Shown here piece by piece: positions 1-10,002 of a stretch of 64,000 nt of DNA. The notes under the pieces are model-generated. The model was not told the DNA's origin. It searched no databases and saw nothing but the letters and a program-made list of their open reading frames with translations. Position numbers and translations under genes: made by a program. This stretch comes from Lachnospiraceae bacterium OF09-6 (GTDB lineage Bacteria > Bacillota > Clostridia > Lachnospirales > Lachnospiraceae): assembly GCA_003435055.1 (NCBI GenBank), contig QUMM01000003.1:1-64000 (forward strand), read 5' to 3'. Every line of letters starts with the position of its first letter. The stretch's first letter is position 1.

Positions 1-226
1 GCATGCTCGCTCTCCTCATTACTCGCGAAAATTAATTTTAATCCAGTTCAAAATCAACATACTAGCTAATCTATCCCTTTTACTGTTTTATAAGGTCAGT
101 TCCTTGAATGCATACTTCCGGAAAACAAAGTTTTCTGGAAGATACTCGTTTAGAATCTTTCAAGGTTGTTTCACTGTTCAATTATCAAGGTTCTTTGTTG
201 TTGTTCTCATCAGCAGCAACTTTTAT

Positions 227-255
227 ATCATATCACTGCTTTTTAAGTTTGTCAA
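227..255 (-). promoter_or_regulatory. rRNA operon promoter P2 (leftward)
   Basis: On the minus strand a perfect -35 TTGACA (250-255) is followed after 17 nt by -10 TATGAT (227-232). Downstream, at about 180-196, comes a stretch AGAACCTTGATAATTGAAC that resembles the box found in leaders just before Firmicute 16S genes. The 16S gene itself would lie off the left edge, so the rRNA assignment is inference from promoter pairing and leader style. Confidence 0.7.
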
Positions 256-330
256 CAACTTTTTTATTTATTTTTCAATCTTTCGATTGAAGCTTTGTGT
301 TTCTTACTGTCTCTCTCAGACAGCTTCATT

Positions 331-359
331 ATATTATCATCCGTCCCAGCATTTGTCAA
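331..359 (-). promoter_or_regulatory. rRNA operon promoter P1 (leftward)
   Basis: Minus-strand -35 TTGACA (354-359), 17-nt spacer, -10 TAATAT (331-336), about 100 bp upstream of a second near-consensus promoter. Tandem strong promoters of this kind are typical of rrn operons. The remaining leader to position 1 holds no reading frame I would support. Confidence 0.65.
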
Positions 360-381
360 CAGCTTTTTTCATTTTTTTACA

Positions 382-428
382 AAATCCCCCCATTCTGGAA
401 TTTCTTCTGGATTCCAGATGGGGGATTT
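382..428 (-). terminator. Terminator hairpin after pflA
   Basis: A strong inverted repeat (AAATCCCCC...CTGGAAT pairing with ATTCCAG...GGGGGATTT) lies between the end of the pfl operon and the leftward rrn promoters. On the minus strand it is followed by TTTTG and an A-rich run, so the U tract is modest. It probably insulates rrn from pfl transcription. Confidence 0.6.
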
Positions 429-446
429 CAATTTATCTATCCAATC

Positions 447-566
447 TTAACGCTTTATACATTCCAATTTCTTCATCCGTTGTACCTGATCGTCTTCATC
501 TTCCATATGATCAGCCGTCATTAAGTTGCGAATCAGCTCGACCGTTTTCTCTTTATTTCTCCGCAT
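447..566 (-). CDS. Possible 39-aa small ORF after pflA
   Basis: An ATG frame starts inside the last codons of pflA (14-nt overlap) and runs 39 codons to TAA. The peptide is charged, with an acidic middle (DHMEDEDDQ) and a basic end. I see no Shine-Dalgarno, so translation would depend on coupling to pflA. I do not recognise it; it may be a chance frame or the remnant of the original pflA 3' end next to a repeat hairpin (567-609). Confidence 0.2.
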   Translation of the reverse strand: MRRNKEKTVELIRNLMTADHMEDEDDQVQRMKKLECIKR

Positions 567-1335
567 TGCCAGAAGGGACGGATAAAAAACCAGAAAACAC
601 CGTCCCCACAAGTGCTTCGGCTTCTTTCATTTCTTCTTCGGTTGGTGTCGGCACACCATCCAGCACATATGGGATCCCCAGGTTTTCCCATTTTGCCCGG
701 CCCATAGTATGGTATGGGAGGAGTTCGACTCTGGTAACGGTCTTCAAACTGTCAAGGAATGCTTTCATTTCCAGCAGTTCTTCTTTGGAATCAGTCAGCC
801 CTGGCACAACCACATGGCGAACCCACATTTCTTTTCCATGATCGGAAAGCCATCTGGCCATCTCTAATATAGGTGCATTTTCCATTCCGGTAAGCTTCAT
901 ATGCTTCTGTGGATTCATTTCTTTTAAGTCTAGCATAACCAGGTCGGTGACTTCCATAAGACGCTCAAAGCCTTTCACAGGAAGTCTGGCTGAGCCGAAG
1001 ATACTGCCCGCCGTGTCCAGCGCTGTGTGTACCTTTTTTTCTTTGGCCAGGGTGAACAGTTCTGTCACAAATTCCCACTGCAGGAGTGGTTCTCCTCCGC
1101 TGACGGTGATACCGCCATGAGCCTGGCCTTTTTTCTTCCAGTAATTCTTATACCGGTATGCCTGCCGGAACAGTTCCTCTGCTGTCCAACAGCTGCCGCC
1201 CTCTGTCGTCCAGGTCTCTGGATTGTGGCAGTACTGACAGCGCATGGGACAGCCCTGAAGAAAGATCACATAACGTACTCCCGGCCCATCCACCAGACCA
1301 AAGCTTTCTAATGAGTGTACCTTTCCTCTTGTCAT
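553..1335 (-). CDS. pflA: Pyruvate formate-lyase activating enzyme
   Basis: Radical SAM enzyme that installs the glycyl radical on PflB, using S-adenosylmethionine and a 4Fe-4S cluster. The CxxxCxxC motif is seen as C29, C33 and C36, followed by the SGGEPLLQ segment typical of activases. At 260 aa it is slightly longer than the usual ~245. The last ~15 residues (VGTVFSGFLSVPSGN) are encoded by a copy of a dispersed hairpin repeat, so the native C-terminus may have been replaced. The start lies 2 nt after the pflB stop, implying translational coupling in a pflB-pflA operon. Identity is secure; only the C-terminal tail is unusual. Confidence 0.95.
   Translation of the reverse strand: MTRGKVHSLESFGLVDGPGVRYVIFLQGCPMRCQYCHNPETWTTEGGSCWTAEELFRQAYRYKNYWKKKGQAHGGITVSGGEPLLQWEFVTELFTLAKEKKVHTALDTAGSIFGSARLPVKGFERLMEVTDLVMLDLKEMNPQKHMKLTGMENAPILEMARWLSDHGKEMWVRHVVVPGLTDSKEELLEMKAFLDSLKTVTRVELLPYHTMGRAKWENLGIPYVLDGVPTPTEEEMKEAEALVGTVFSGFLSVPSGNAEK
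567..609. repeat. Dispersed GGGACGG hairpin, copy A
   Basis: Inverted repeat with GGGACGG (575-581) against CCGTCCC (600-606) and a CTGGCA flank. It matches copies at 14519-14559 and 34488-34544. This copy lies inside the 3' end of pflA and is translated. Confidence 0.55.
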
Positions 1336-1337
1336 GA

Positions 1338-3601
1338 TTACACTCTGGTATGGCAGGTTCTTGCCAGAACATCCATCTGTTGTTCTCTTGTCAGGTCAAT
1401 AAATTTCACAGCATAGCCTGATACACGGATAGTGAAGTTGGCATATTCTTCTTTTTCCGGGTGTTCCATGGCATCGATCAGCTTTTCTCTGCCAAATACA
1501 TTCACATTCAGATGATGTGCACCCTGATCGAAGTAACCGTCCATGATCTGTACCAGATTATCGATCCGCTCCTGTTCACTATGGCCCAAAGCATCCGGGT
1601 TCATGGTCTGTGTATTGGAGATACCATCCAGTGCCCATTCATATGGAGCTTTGCAACAGAATTCAGGGAAGCAAGCAGACCATTCTGTTCTGCACCATAG
1701 GACGGATTAGCTCCAGGAGCCAGCGGCTCCCCTGCTTTTCTGCCATCTGGCATACTTCCGGTTGCTTTTCCATATACCACATTGGAGGTAATGGTCAGAA
1801 TCGATGTGGTCGGTTCTGAATCCCGGTAGGTATGCTGCTTTTTCAGCTTATCCAGGAAGGTCTTTAACAGCCATACTGCAATGTCATCAGCCCGGTCATC
1901 ATCGTTTCCATAACGTGGGAAATCTCCTTCTGTCTCATAGTCCACTACCAGACCAGACTCATCACGGATGGTCTTTACTTTTGCATATTTGATGGCACTC
2001 AGAGAATCTACCACATGAGAAAATCCCGCAATACCGGTTGCAAAGGTTCTTCTTACATCCGTATCAATCAAAGCCATCTCTGCTGCTTCGTAGTAATATT
2101 TATCATGCATATACTGAATCAGATTCAGCGTATTCACATAAAGTTCTGCCAGCCAGTCCATCATCTGATCATACTTTTTGATCACTTCATCATAATCCAG
2201 ATATTCAGAGGTGATCGGTTTGTAATCTGGTCCCACCTGTTCTCTGGACTTCAGATCAATACCACCATTAATGGCATAAAGCAGGCATTTGGCCAGGTTC
2301 GCTCTTGCTCCGAAGAACTGCATCTCTTTTCCGGTCTGTGTCGCAGATACACAGCAGCAGATGGAATAATCATCCCCCCATATTGGTTTCATCACATCAT
2401 CATTCTCATACTGAATGGAACTGGTGCGTATGGAAATATCAGCCGCATAGTCCTTGAAATGCTCAGGCAGGGAAGAGGAATACAGTACGGTCAGGTTTGG
2501 TTCCGGTGACGGTCCCATATTTTCCAGAGTATGCAGGAAACGGAAATCAGTCTTGGTTACCATGGAACGTCCATCCATGCCCATTCCGCCCACTTCCAGG
2601 GTAGCCCATACCGGATCCCCGGAGAACAACTGATTATAAGAAGGAATTCGTGCAAATTTCACCATACGGAACTTCATAACCAGATGATCGATCAGCTCCT
2701 GTGCTTCTGTCTCGGTCAGTGTGCCGTTTTTCAGATCTCGCTCAATATAAATATCCAGGAACGTAGAGATTCTTCCCACGCTCATCGCTGCACCATTCTG
2801 TGTCTTAATGGCTGCCAGGTATCCAAAATACAGCCACTGTACGGCTTCTTTTGCATTCTTTGCCGGCTGGGAAATATCATATCCATAAGCAGCTGCCATT
2901 TCTTTCATTTCGCCCAGTGCCTGATACTGTCTGGAGATCTCTTCTCTCTGACGGATAATATCATCAGTCATGGTTCCATTTCCGCAGTTGGCAAAGTCTT
3001 CTTTCTTCTTTTCCATCAGGAAATCAATGCCGTACAAAGCCACACGACGGTAATCACCTACGATACGTCCTCTTCCATAAGTATCTGGCAGACCGGTGAT
3101 AATCTTGTTGTGGCGGGCTTTCTTCATCTCCGGTGTATAAGCATCAAATACTCCCTGATTGTGGGTTCTGCAGTATTTTGTAAAAATCTCATGGAGCTGC
3201 GGATCTGGTTCGTATCCATTCGTAGTGCAGGCCTGTTCTGCCATCTTAATTCCGCCAAATGGCATAAACGCCCGTTTCAAAGGCTTGTCTGTCTGAAGTC
3301 CAACCACCTGCTCCAGATCTTTTAATTCTTCGCTGATATACCCCGGCTTGTGGGCGGTAATCCCGGATACAATGTGGGTATCCATATCCAGGACACCACC
3401 TTTGGCCCGTTCTTCTTTCTGGAGCTTGGAAAGCCTGCCCCAGAGTTTATTGGTTGCTTCTGTGGGATCTGCCAGGAAGGACTGATCTCCTTCGTATGAC
3501 TGATAGTTTTTCTGTATAAAATCACGGGTGTTGATCTCTTCTTTCCAGATACGGCCTTCAAAACCGTCCCATTGTGTAAATTCTTTCATGCTGCTATCCA
3601 T
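1338..3601 (-). CDS. pflB: Formate C-acetyltransferase (frame broken once)
   Basis: Pyruvate formate-lyase, converting pyruvate and CoA to acetyl-CoA and formate in the cytoplasm. The main frame (3601 to ~1646) carries the N-terminal barrel and the adjacent active-site cysteines in ICCCVSATQ. The C-terminal glycyl-radical segment RVSGYAV lies in another frame (1338-1604). Restoring one C in a CC run at 1645-1646 (minus strand AAGCTCCAT to AAGCTCCCAT) gives the expected continuous end [13 protein letters not shown] and a normal 754-aa protein. As written, the radical glycine is separated from the body. I treat it as an intact gene with a sequencing indel, though a real mutation cannot be excluded. 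It is followed by pflA. Confidence 0.93.
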
Positions 3602-3692
3602 CCTTTCTCATTTACCTGATGCTGCATTTTCCTGTCCGGGTGATGTCACCTGGGCAGATCATGCCATCACATCATTTAATCTTTAGTGTTTC

Positions 3693-3751
3693 CTCTAATC
3701 TATATTATTATTAGAGTTTTAAAAGGCTTTCCGCAGTTAGTATCATCTAAC
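3693..3751 (-). promoter_or_regulatory. pflB promoter with GTTAG-N6-CTAAC activator-type site
   Basis: A perfect palindrome GTTAG-TATCAT-CTAAC lies at 3736-3751. On the minus strand 22 nt separate its end from an A/T-rich -10 region (TAATAATAATAT, ~3702-3713), and I see no -35 hexamer. This places the site centre near -41.5, the class-II position used by CRP/FNR-type activators. A second 7-bp inverted repeat (CTCTAAT...ATTAGAG, 3693-3716) overlaps the -10. The regulator is not identified. Confidence 0.55.
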
Positions 3752-3813
3752 CTTTCTACACGAATATAGCATAACTGTTTTCTATTTTCCACATCAATTT
3801 CTCATGTTTTTCG

Positions 3814-3849
3814 AAAAAAACAAGGCCAGTGAAATTCGATTCCACCGCC
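3814..3849 (-). terminator. Terminator after eno
   Basis: On the minus strand a hairpin (GGCGGTGGAA / TTTCACTGGCC, imperfect) is followed by TTGTTTTTTT, about 50 nt after the repaired eno stop. Confidence 0.6.
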
Positions 3850-3896
3850 CTGTCCTATACTGTCATGTTCGGTTTTTCATTCGCTGTTTGACCATT

Positions 3897-5212
<1,316 letters not shown>

Positions 5213-5217
5213 TCATT

Positions 5218-5270
5218 GTTAGTCTTTTCTAACTAGATGTTAGTATATACTAACTTGGATATTCTTGCAA
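5218..5270 (-). promoter_or_regulatory. eno promoter with tandem palindromic operators
   Basis: Minus-strand -35 TTGCAA (5265-5270), 17-nt spacer, -10 TATACT (5242-5247). The -10 sits inside a perfect 16-bp palindrome GTTAGTATATACTAAC (5239-5254). A second GTTAG-N6-CTAAC lies at 5218-5233, exactly 21 bp away (two helical turns, same DNA face) and near the start point. Binding here would be expected to repress. Confidence 0.65.
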
Positions 5271-5374
5271 CAATTTTATGAATTTTATCTTTTCAAATTT
5301 GACATTTTTCTATTCATGAAGTAAACTAGATTTAATTATCTTTATAAAGATTTTATATTTTGTGCGGAGAAAAT

Positions 5375-5809
5375 ATGATGTGGAAAAATGAGGTATATCG
5401 TCAGCTGCGCAGTCAGCATCTGTTTGAAAATGAAGCTCATCAATCACGGTTTAAAGAATTACTGGACTGTTATTCCCAGGCAGGTTTTTTCACTCCAGGT
5501 CTATGTAAGTGTATGTACCTTTCCTGTTGGGACGAGGAACACTTTGTTATCATGCTGGATATGTTGAATCAGTTAAAACTGAAAGATCATATGACGCTTT
5601 CTGATATGAACGAGAACGGAAAGCTGATGGTCGAAGAAATGCCTGACGATGATTATGAGGCTACGATCATGCAGTTATCCTGTAATTTTCTTTCCGGCAC
5701 GCCTTTTGATCAAACCAGCCTGCCGAAAAATTTCGATCCAAAAGGCCGCCACATTATCGAACAGGCCTTGAAGGCCTCTGCTGTGATTGACAGCATTCCA
5801 AGATCGTAA
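5375..5809 (+). CDS. Unknown ~144-aa protein, first gene of zinc-ribbon operon
   Basis: I do not recognise this family. The protein is soluble, with no membrane segment, rich in acidic and aromatic residues, and contains five cysteines (several in the first half) without a clear metal motif. The start is chosen at the tandem ATGATG (5375/5378), which follows GGAGA at 5366. It is followed after 17 nt by a zinc-ribbon membrane protein and is apparently co-transcribed with three downstream genes. It is divergent from eno across a 180-bp promoter region. Function unknown. Confidence 0.7.
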   Translation: MMWKNEVYRQLRSQHLFENEAHQSRFKELLDCYSQAGFFTPGLCKCMYLSCWDEEHFVIMLDMLNQLKLKDHMTLSDMNENGKLMVEEMPDDDYEATIMQLSCNFLSGTPFDQTSLPKNFDPKGRHIIEQALKASAVIDSIPRS

Positions 5810-5826
5810 TTCATCAGGAGGTTCTT

Positions 5827-6629
5827 ATGTATTGCAAGAACTGTGGGGCAAAGCTTTCCAGTAAAGATACCGCCTGCCCTTATTGCGGTTACACCAGCCC
5901 GGAGAAGGACGAGGCCGTCTATATGGAACATCTAAATGATCTGCTTAAAGAAACAAAAGATCTTGCAGATGTCCCTGCCAGAGAATATAAATCCGAAATA
6001 AAACAGCAAAGCCGCCGTGCTCTGAAGATTTTTCTGATCGTGGCGGCTGTTTTTCTGATTCCTGTCGGCCTTTTTTCTTTGTATCGGCTTTATGATTCTT
6101 ATCGATCTCACCAGGAATATCTGGAAGAAACCAGGTTTGAAAAAAAATATTTTCCACAACTAAACGAGTTATACCAGAATGGTTTTCTTCAGGAATCTTA
6201 CGAACTGATGATTTCTCTTTCCGATAAAAGGGGATATGGTGCCATTTTCCACTGGAAGCATTATCCATTCTTATCTTTTTACGGAGACCATCTTCTTTTG
6301 CAGGAAGTCCAAAAAGATCTGGATACCGGTCAGTCCCTGACAGAATCCGATCTTTGCGTTGCCTTTTACCATGCGATGGCTATGACTCGTGAAGCGCCAT
6401 CTTCCAGAGATTATTGCAATTTTTCCGAGAAAGAGAAGTCCGACTTTCTGATCTGGCAAACAGAGTGTAACGATTTTTGCAGGCGGTGTTTCATTTATCT
6501 TCCGCTGAAGCGGATAACCTGTATCCTTCCCTTTGCGATTATAACGCACTGATGTATTCTGAATGCAAAAAATATGTCCACTCCGTTTTTACAGATGTCG
6601 TAACAAACACTGATGGAGGAATCTTATGA
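5827..6629 (+). CDS. Zinc-ribbon single-pass membrane protein A (frame broken once)
   Basis: N-terminal zinc ribbon with C3, C6, C17 and C20 (YCKNCGAKL...CPYCGY), a linker, one transmembrane helix at about residues 66-90 and a C-terminal domain probably outside the membrane. As written it ends at 6552 with a basic, non-matching tail. Adding one T to the T5 run at about 6473-6477 extends it through FLQAVFHLSSAEADNLYPS to a TGA at 6627-6629 that overlaps the next ATG (ATGA). That overlap strongly supports the repaired frame (267 aa). It resembles the broad group of zinc-ribbon-plus-membrane proteins of Firmicutes; the specific function is unknown. Confidence 0.75.
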
Positions 6630-7372
6630 AATGTCCACACTGTGGTTCTCCTATTCGTCTGGAAGATAAATATTGCAGCTATTGCGGACTCCCAAACGAT
6701 CTGGCCACTCAGCACCAGAAGGATATGAACCGTTATCAGAAAAAATTTAATCAGACACGTTTTGAAGTTCTGAACAGTACCAGAAATACAAAGAAAAAGC
6801 TGGCGTCTTTTCTTGTTCTTGCTGTCATGGTGTTGCTCATCATCGCCTCTTACCAGTTCGAAGACGTATCCTGGCGTCTGGGGCGCTACCTGACGACACG
6901 GCAGATTCAATCTCACAAAACAGAACATCTTGCTGCTCTGGAAACTATCATTGCCGATCAGGATCCTCTTCAGTTTACGGAGTACTACGACCGTTATTCC
7001 CTGTACCTGTCCGATGACTTTGATTCCTATTATGCAGTGGAGGCTATTTCTTCCTCTTTTGAAAATGTGTTCCAGTACGTCTCGGATCGGCTGAGTGACC
7101 CGGAAACTTATGACAAAGATTCCGAATCTCGCAGACTTCGTACTCTCGCCAGTGATCTGAATGATATCTTCCAGATCGAAGATGCTTACACTTATCATCA
7201 GGATCTCTATTTTTCCGAAGAAAATCTGGAATATATTCATGCTGTTCAGGACGATACCCGGGCCATTCTGATCACTTATCTTGGTCTTACCGAAGAGGAA
7301 GCAAATACCTATGTCAATCTTTCTTCTTCCCGTCAATACGACTTGCTGGAAAGGAGTGTGTCAGCCTCATGA
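6626..7372 (+). CDS. Zinc-ribbon single-pass membrane protein B
   Basis: 248 aa with the same architecture as its upstream neighbour: N-terminal zinc ribbon (C3, C6, C17, C20), then a basic linker, one transmembrane helix around residues 56-78, and an acidic, tyrosine-rich C-terminal domain of about 165 residues. It overlaps the gene before and the gene after by 4 nt each (ATGA), so the three are translationally coupled. The paired architecture suggests a membrane complex in which the ribbons face the cytoplasm. Substrate and role are unknown. Confidence 0.75.
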   Translation: MKCPHCGSPIRLEDKYCSYCGLPNDLATQHQKDMNRYQKKFNQTRFEVLNSTRNTKKKLASFLVLAVMVLLIIASYQFEDVSWRLGRYLTTRQIQSHKTEHLAALETIIADQDPLQFTEYYDRYSLYLSDDFDSYYAVEAISSSFENVFQYVSDRLSDPETYDKDSESRRLRTLASDLNDIFQIEDAYTYHQDLYFSEENLEYIHAVQDDTRAILITYLGLTEEEANTYVNLSSSRQYDLLERSVSAS

Positions 7373-7782
7373 AACGAATCAAAGCCAAAAAGAAGTTTTC
7401 TTTTTTTACACTGGCGGTATTGCTTCTTTCTCTGGTGCTCGTCAGTCGCGCAGCCTCCTGTATCGAAGACCTTCGATATGGTTTTTTCTACAGTACCAGC
7501 TATTCTACCCAAGATTATCAGTATGCCTTGCAGTATAAAGAATATCCTTATCTGAATCGCATCTGCCGCAGAGATACCAGTTCCAGCTCCGATCCTTTTA
7601 TTCAGGCCTGTCATGGTATTTCAGATTACTATGAAGCGGCGATTCTTTATCATGCATATGACAAGGCAAAAAATAACGCCGCAGCTCAAACCGAACTGCA
7701 GCGTATGAAGGCCTGCGAAGCGTCTTATCCCGACTATGAAGAATACTTTCGGGATATTGACCAGCTTCTTACTTCTTACTGA
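7369..7782 (+). CDS. Small membrane-anchored or secreted protein, last gene of zinc-ribbon operon
   Basis: 137 aa. Basic N-terminus followed by a hydrophobic segment at about residues 11-30 (FFTLAVLLLSLVLVSRAAS), either an uncleaved anchor or a signal peptide, then a tyrosine-rich helical domain. It lacks the zinc ribbon of its two upstream partners. It starts at ATGA overlapping the previous stop and ends 7 nt inside the convergent GH2-like gene. Family not recognised. Confidence 0.65.
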   Translation: MKRIKAKKKFSFFTLAVLLLSLVLVSRAASCIEDLRYGFFYSTSYSTQDYQYALQYKEYPYLNRICRRDTSSSSDPFIQACHGISDYYEAAILYHAYDKAKNNAAAQTELQRMKACEASYPDYEEYFRDIDQLLTSY

Positions 7783-8762
7783 TTCTCATTCTCCAGTCTC
7801 TCATAGAGATTGGAGATTTTTGTTTCTGCCGTTGCAATGACATACCCCTTCGGAGCCCAGATCACATCCTTTTTCAGACACAAACTCACCTGATACCGAT
7901 ATTCGCCAGATTCCGCAGGGCACCGAAATGGGATATCCACAAATTTACTGGTTCCAGCCGGGACGTCTGTGCACAACTCATTTTCAAAGCATTTTTTTCC
8001 GGAACTGTCCAGAATCTCATAATGAAGGTTATATTCCGATGCATTAACAAACGTACTATGATTTTCAATCAATACACCCGTCTGTACCACCTGAAGTTGA
8101 AAATCTGGGTTCTTCTCATTTTCCCGATTCAGATCTAATCTGGCACGCAGCCACCCTGCATCTGCATCCCGTCCATCTTCCAGCAAATAGATCCCATATT
8201 CTCTGCACCATCTCTCCAGCTGTGGACTTCTTTTATCTGAGTTTATCAAAAGTGTGTTCTTATAAGTCTGTTTCATTATCCGAAGAAACTGCTGTACTTC
8301 CGACTCCTTTTTCCCCTCCGGCAGAGCAGCTGCACGGAAATCCACCGTTCTTCCATTGATACAGGTCTGCCCTTCCACGATTTTCCAATCGCAAAACACC
8401 AACGACTCTGTTCTGCGATCATGACTGAAATTCTCTCCTTCCAGAATCTCCAGAATGAGTTGATAACAGTAAGGATCTTCTGCATTCCAGAGCTTCGGCT
8501 GTTCTACTCTCATGCAGAAAGAGATTTCATTCTCCAGGGGAAGTGGAAAAATACGATCTTTTTCATTCCCTTCCGCATCCATAACGCAGGCGCATAGCAC
8601 AGGCTCTGTGTAGGCTTCCGATCTGGTCAGATATAATCCGGTCTGATTTTCCAAAGCCTGTTTTTCAATACCATCAATCAAAGTGGTCACTTCCACATTT
8701 CCCGTACAGGTCAGTTCATCCCATGTCACTTTTGTTGCAATCTTATCTATTCTGTATTTCAT
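7776..8762 (-). CDS. GH2-like protein without a complete catalytic barrel
   Basis: About 328 aa. The N-terminal third reads like the immunoglobulin-like domain that precedes the barrel in family-2 glycosidases (QPKLWNAEDPYCYQL, INGRTVDFRAA). Next comes a short piece equivalent to the first barrel strand/helix (FLRIMKQTYKNTLLIN...WCREYGIYLLEDG). The sequence then jumps to a post-barrel domain like LacZ domain 4 (FVNASEYNLHYEILD...DVPAGTSKFVDIPF). The glutamates of a GH2 active site have no counterpart. ATG at 8762 follows AGGTGA; GTG at 8768 is the alternative. The gene lies immediately after the rplT terminator. A non-catalytic binding or scaffold role is inference. Confidence 0.65.
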   Translation of the reverse strand: MKYRIDKIATKVTWDELTCTGNVEVTTLIDGIEKQALENQTGLYLTRSEAYTEPVLCACVMDAEGNEKDRIFPLPLENEISFCMRVEQPKLWNAEDPYCYQLILEILEGENFSHDRRTESLVFCDWKIVEGQTCINGRTVDFRAAALPEGKKESEVQQFLRIMKQTYKNTLLINSDKRSPQLERWCREYGIYLLEDGRDADAGWLRARLDLNRENEKNPDFQLQVVQTGVLIENHSTFVNASEYNLHYEILDSSGKKCFENELCTDVPAGTSKFVDIPFRCPAESGEYRYQVSLCLKKDVIWAPKGYVIATAETKISNLYERLENENQ

Positions 8763-8773
8763 ATTCACCTGTC

Positions 8774-8803
8774 AAAAAAATCCCCGGCAGTACCGGGGAT
8801 TTT
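8774..8803 (-). terminator. Terminator of infC-rpmI-rplT
   Basis: Perfect 10-bp stem AAATCCCCGG / CCGGGGATTT with a 5-nt loop and a T7 run on the minus strand, directly after rplT. Confidence 0.85.
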
Positions 8804-8812
8804 CTATTTCAA

Positions 8813-9169
8813 TTATGCAAGCTTGCTCTTTGCAAGTTCTGCCAGTGTTGCGAATCCTTCTGCATCATTAACAGCCATATCAGCCAGAACTTTTCTGTTC
8901 AGTTCTACACCTGCAAGCTTCAGACCATACATAAATTTGCTGTAGGACAGTCCGTTGATTCTTGCTGCTGCGTTGATACGAGCGATCCACAGCTGTCTGA
9001 ACTGACGTTTTTTCTGCTTACGTCCTGCATATGCGCTGGTAAGTGCACGCATTACAGACTGTTTTGCGATCTTATACTGTTTGGAACGGGCTCCTCTGTA
9101 GCCTTTAGCCAGTTTTAATACTCTGTTATGTTTCTTTTTAGCGTTCATTCCGCCTTTAATTCTTGCCAT
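8813..9169 (-). CDS. rplT: 50S ribosomal protein L20
   Basis: 118-aa, strongly basic protein with the classic L20 start [29 protein letters not shown] (quoted in part) and the [21 protein letters not shown] core. It binds 23S rRNA early in large-subunit assembly. In Firmicutes, L20 also represses its own operon through the infC leader, and a matching leader is present here. Last gene of infC-rpmI-rplT, 26 nt after rpmI. Confidence 0.97.
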   Translation of the reverse strand: MARIKGGMNAKKKHNRVLKLAKGYRGARSKQYKIAKQSVMRALTSAYAGRKQKKRQFRQLWIARINAAARINGLSYSKFMYGLKLAGVELNRKVLADMAVNDAEGFATLAELAKSKLA

Positions 9170-9195
9170 GTCTTATATTCCTCCTCAAACTCTTC

Positions 9196-9393
9196 TTATA
9201 AATACGGTAAAATCTTCTTCATGTTCTTGAAGTTTGTAGCATCTGTCATAGTTGCTTTTCTAAGATTTCTCTTTCTCTTAGTGGACTTCTTTGTTAAGAT
9301 ATGGCTCTTATAAGCTTTATTTCTTTTTAATTTACCTGTACCTGTTTTTTTGAAACGTTTTGCAGCTGCTCTGCTTGTTTTAATTTTTGGCAT
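9196..9393 (-). CDS. rpmI: 50S ribosomal protein L35
   Basis: 65-aa basic protein ([23 protein letters not shown] at the start, quoted in part) of normal L35 length. It lies between infC and rplT in the conserved order. A GGAGGAATT ribosome-binding site precedes the ATG. Confidence 0.97.
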   Translation of the reverse strand: MPKIKTSRAAAKRFKKTGTGKLKRNKAYKSHILTKKSTKRKRNLRKATMTDATNFKNMKKILPYL

Positions 9394-9446
9394 TGTGAAT
9401 TCCTCCTTAAATAAATGGTTATTTTACCTGTTCGTCAGTCCGATGT

Positions 9447-9953
9447 CTAACGTTTTTCAGTTAAAAACATTGTCATGCTTCTGCCCTCAACCTTTGGAGC
9501 TTTATCTATCTGAGCAATATCCTCCAGCTCTTTGGCAAAATCATCCAGAATGTGCTTGCTGGCCTGCATATGAGCCATCTCACGACCACGGAAACGTAAG
9601 GTAACTTTTACCTTGTTGCCCTTCGTCAGGAACTTTCTGGCTGCTGAGATCTTTGTATTTAAATCATTCACATCAATGTTTGGAGAAAGACGCACTTCTT
9701 TTACTTCAATGGTCTTCTGCTTCTTTTTCGCTTCTTTTTCCTTGCGAAGCATTTCATAACGATACTTTCCATAATCAATAATCTTGCATACCGGCGGCTT
9801 TGCCTGCGGTGCAACCTTAACCAGGTCAAGATCCGCTTCTTTTGCAAGCTTCAACGCATCTCTGGAAGACATAATCCCCAGCTGTTCTCCATGTTCTCCG
9901 ATCAGACGGATCTCTTTATCTCTGATCTGCTCATTAATCATTAAATCGCTAAT
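9447..9953 (-). CDS. infC: Translation initiation factor IF-3, probable ATT start
   Basis: IF-3 binds the 30S subunit and checks the start codon. Family signatures are INEQIRDKEIRLIG at the N-terminus and EVRLSPNIDVNDL and VTLRFRGREMAH further on. The frame is open upstream to 10028, but GGAGG (9961-9966) lies 8-9 nt before an ATT codon (9951-9953) that begins I-S-D-L-MINEQ. I therefore place the start at ATT, giving 168 aa, the usual length. A rare AUU start is the known autoregulatory device of infC, since IF-3 discriminates against it. The alternative is the ATG at residue 5. Confidence 0.93.
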   Translation of the reverse strand: MSDLMINEQIRDKEIRLIGEHGEQLGIMSSRDALKLAKEADLDLVKVAPQAKPPVCKIIDYGKYRYEMLRKEKEAKKKQKTIEVKEVRLSPNIDVNDLNTKISAARKFLTKGNKVKVTLRFRGREMAHMQASKHILDDFAKELEDIAQIDKAPKVEGRSMTMFLTEKR

Positions 9954-10002
9954 TGTAGTACACCTCCATACATTGTGACTGCAGCACCCTTTATCCACGC
10001 AT

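Noticed and set aside
104..841. 245-codon plus-strand frame across the rrn leader and pflA
   Set aside because: Overlaps strong leftward promoters and the pflA gene in antisense; composition is low-complexity and no ribosome-binding site is present.
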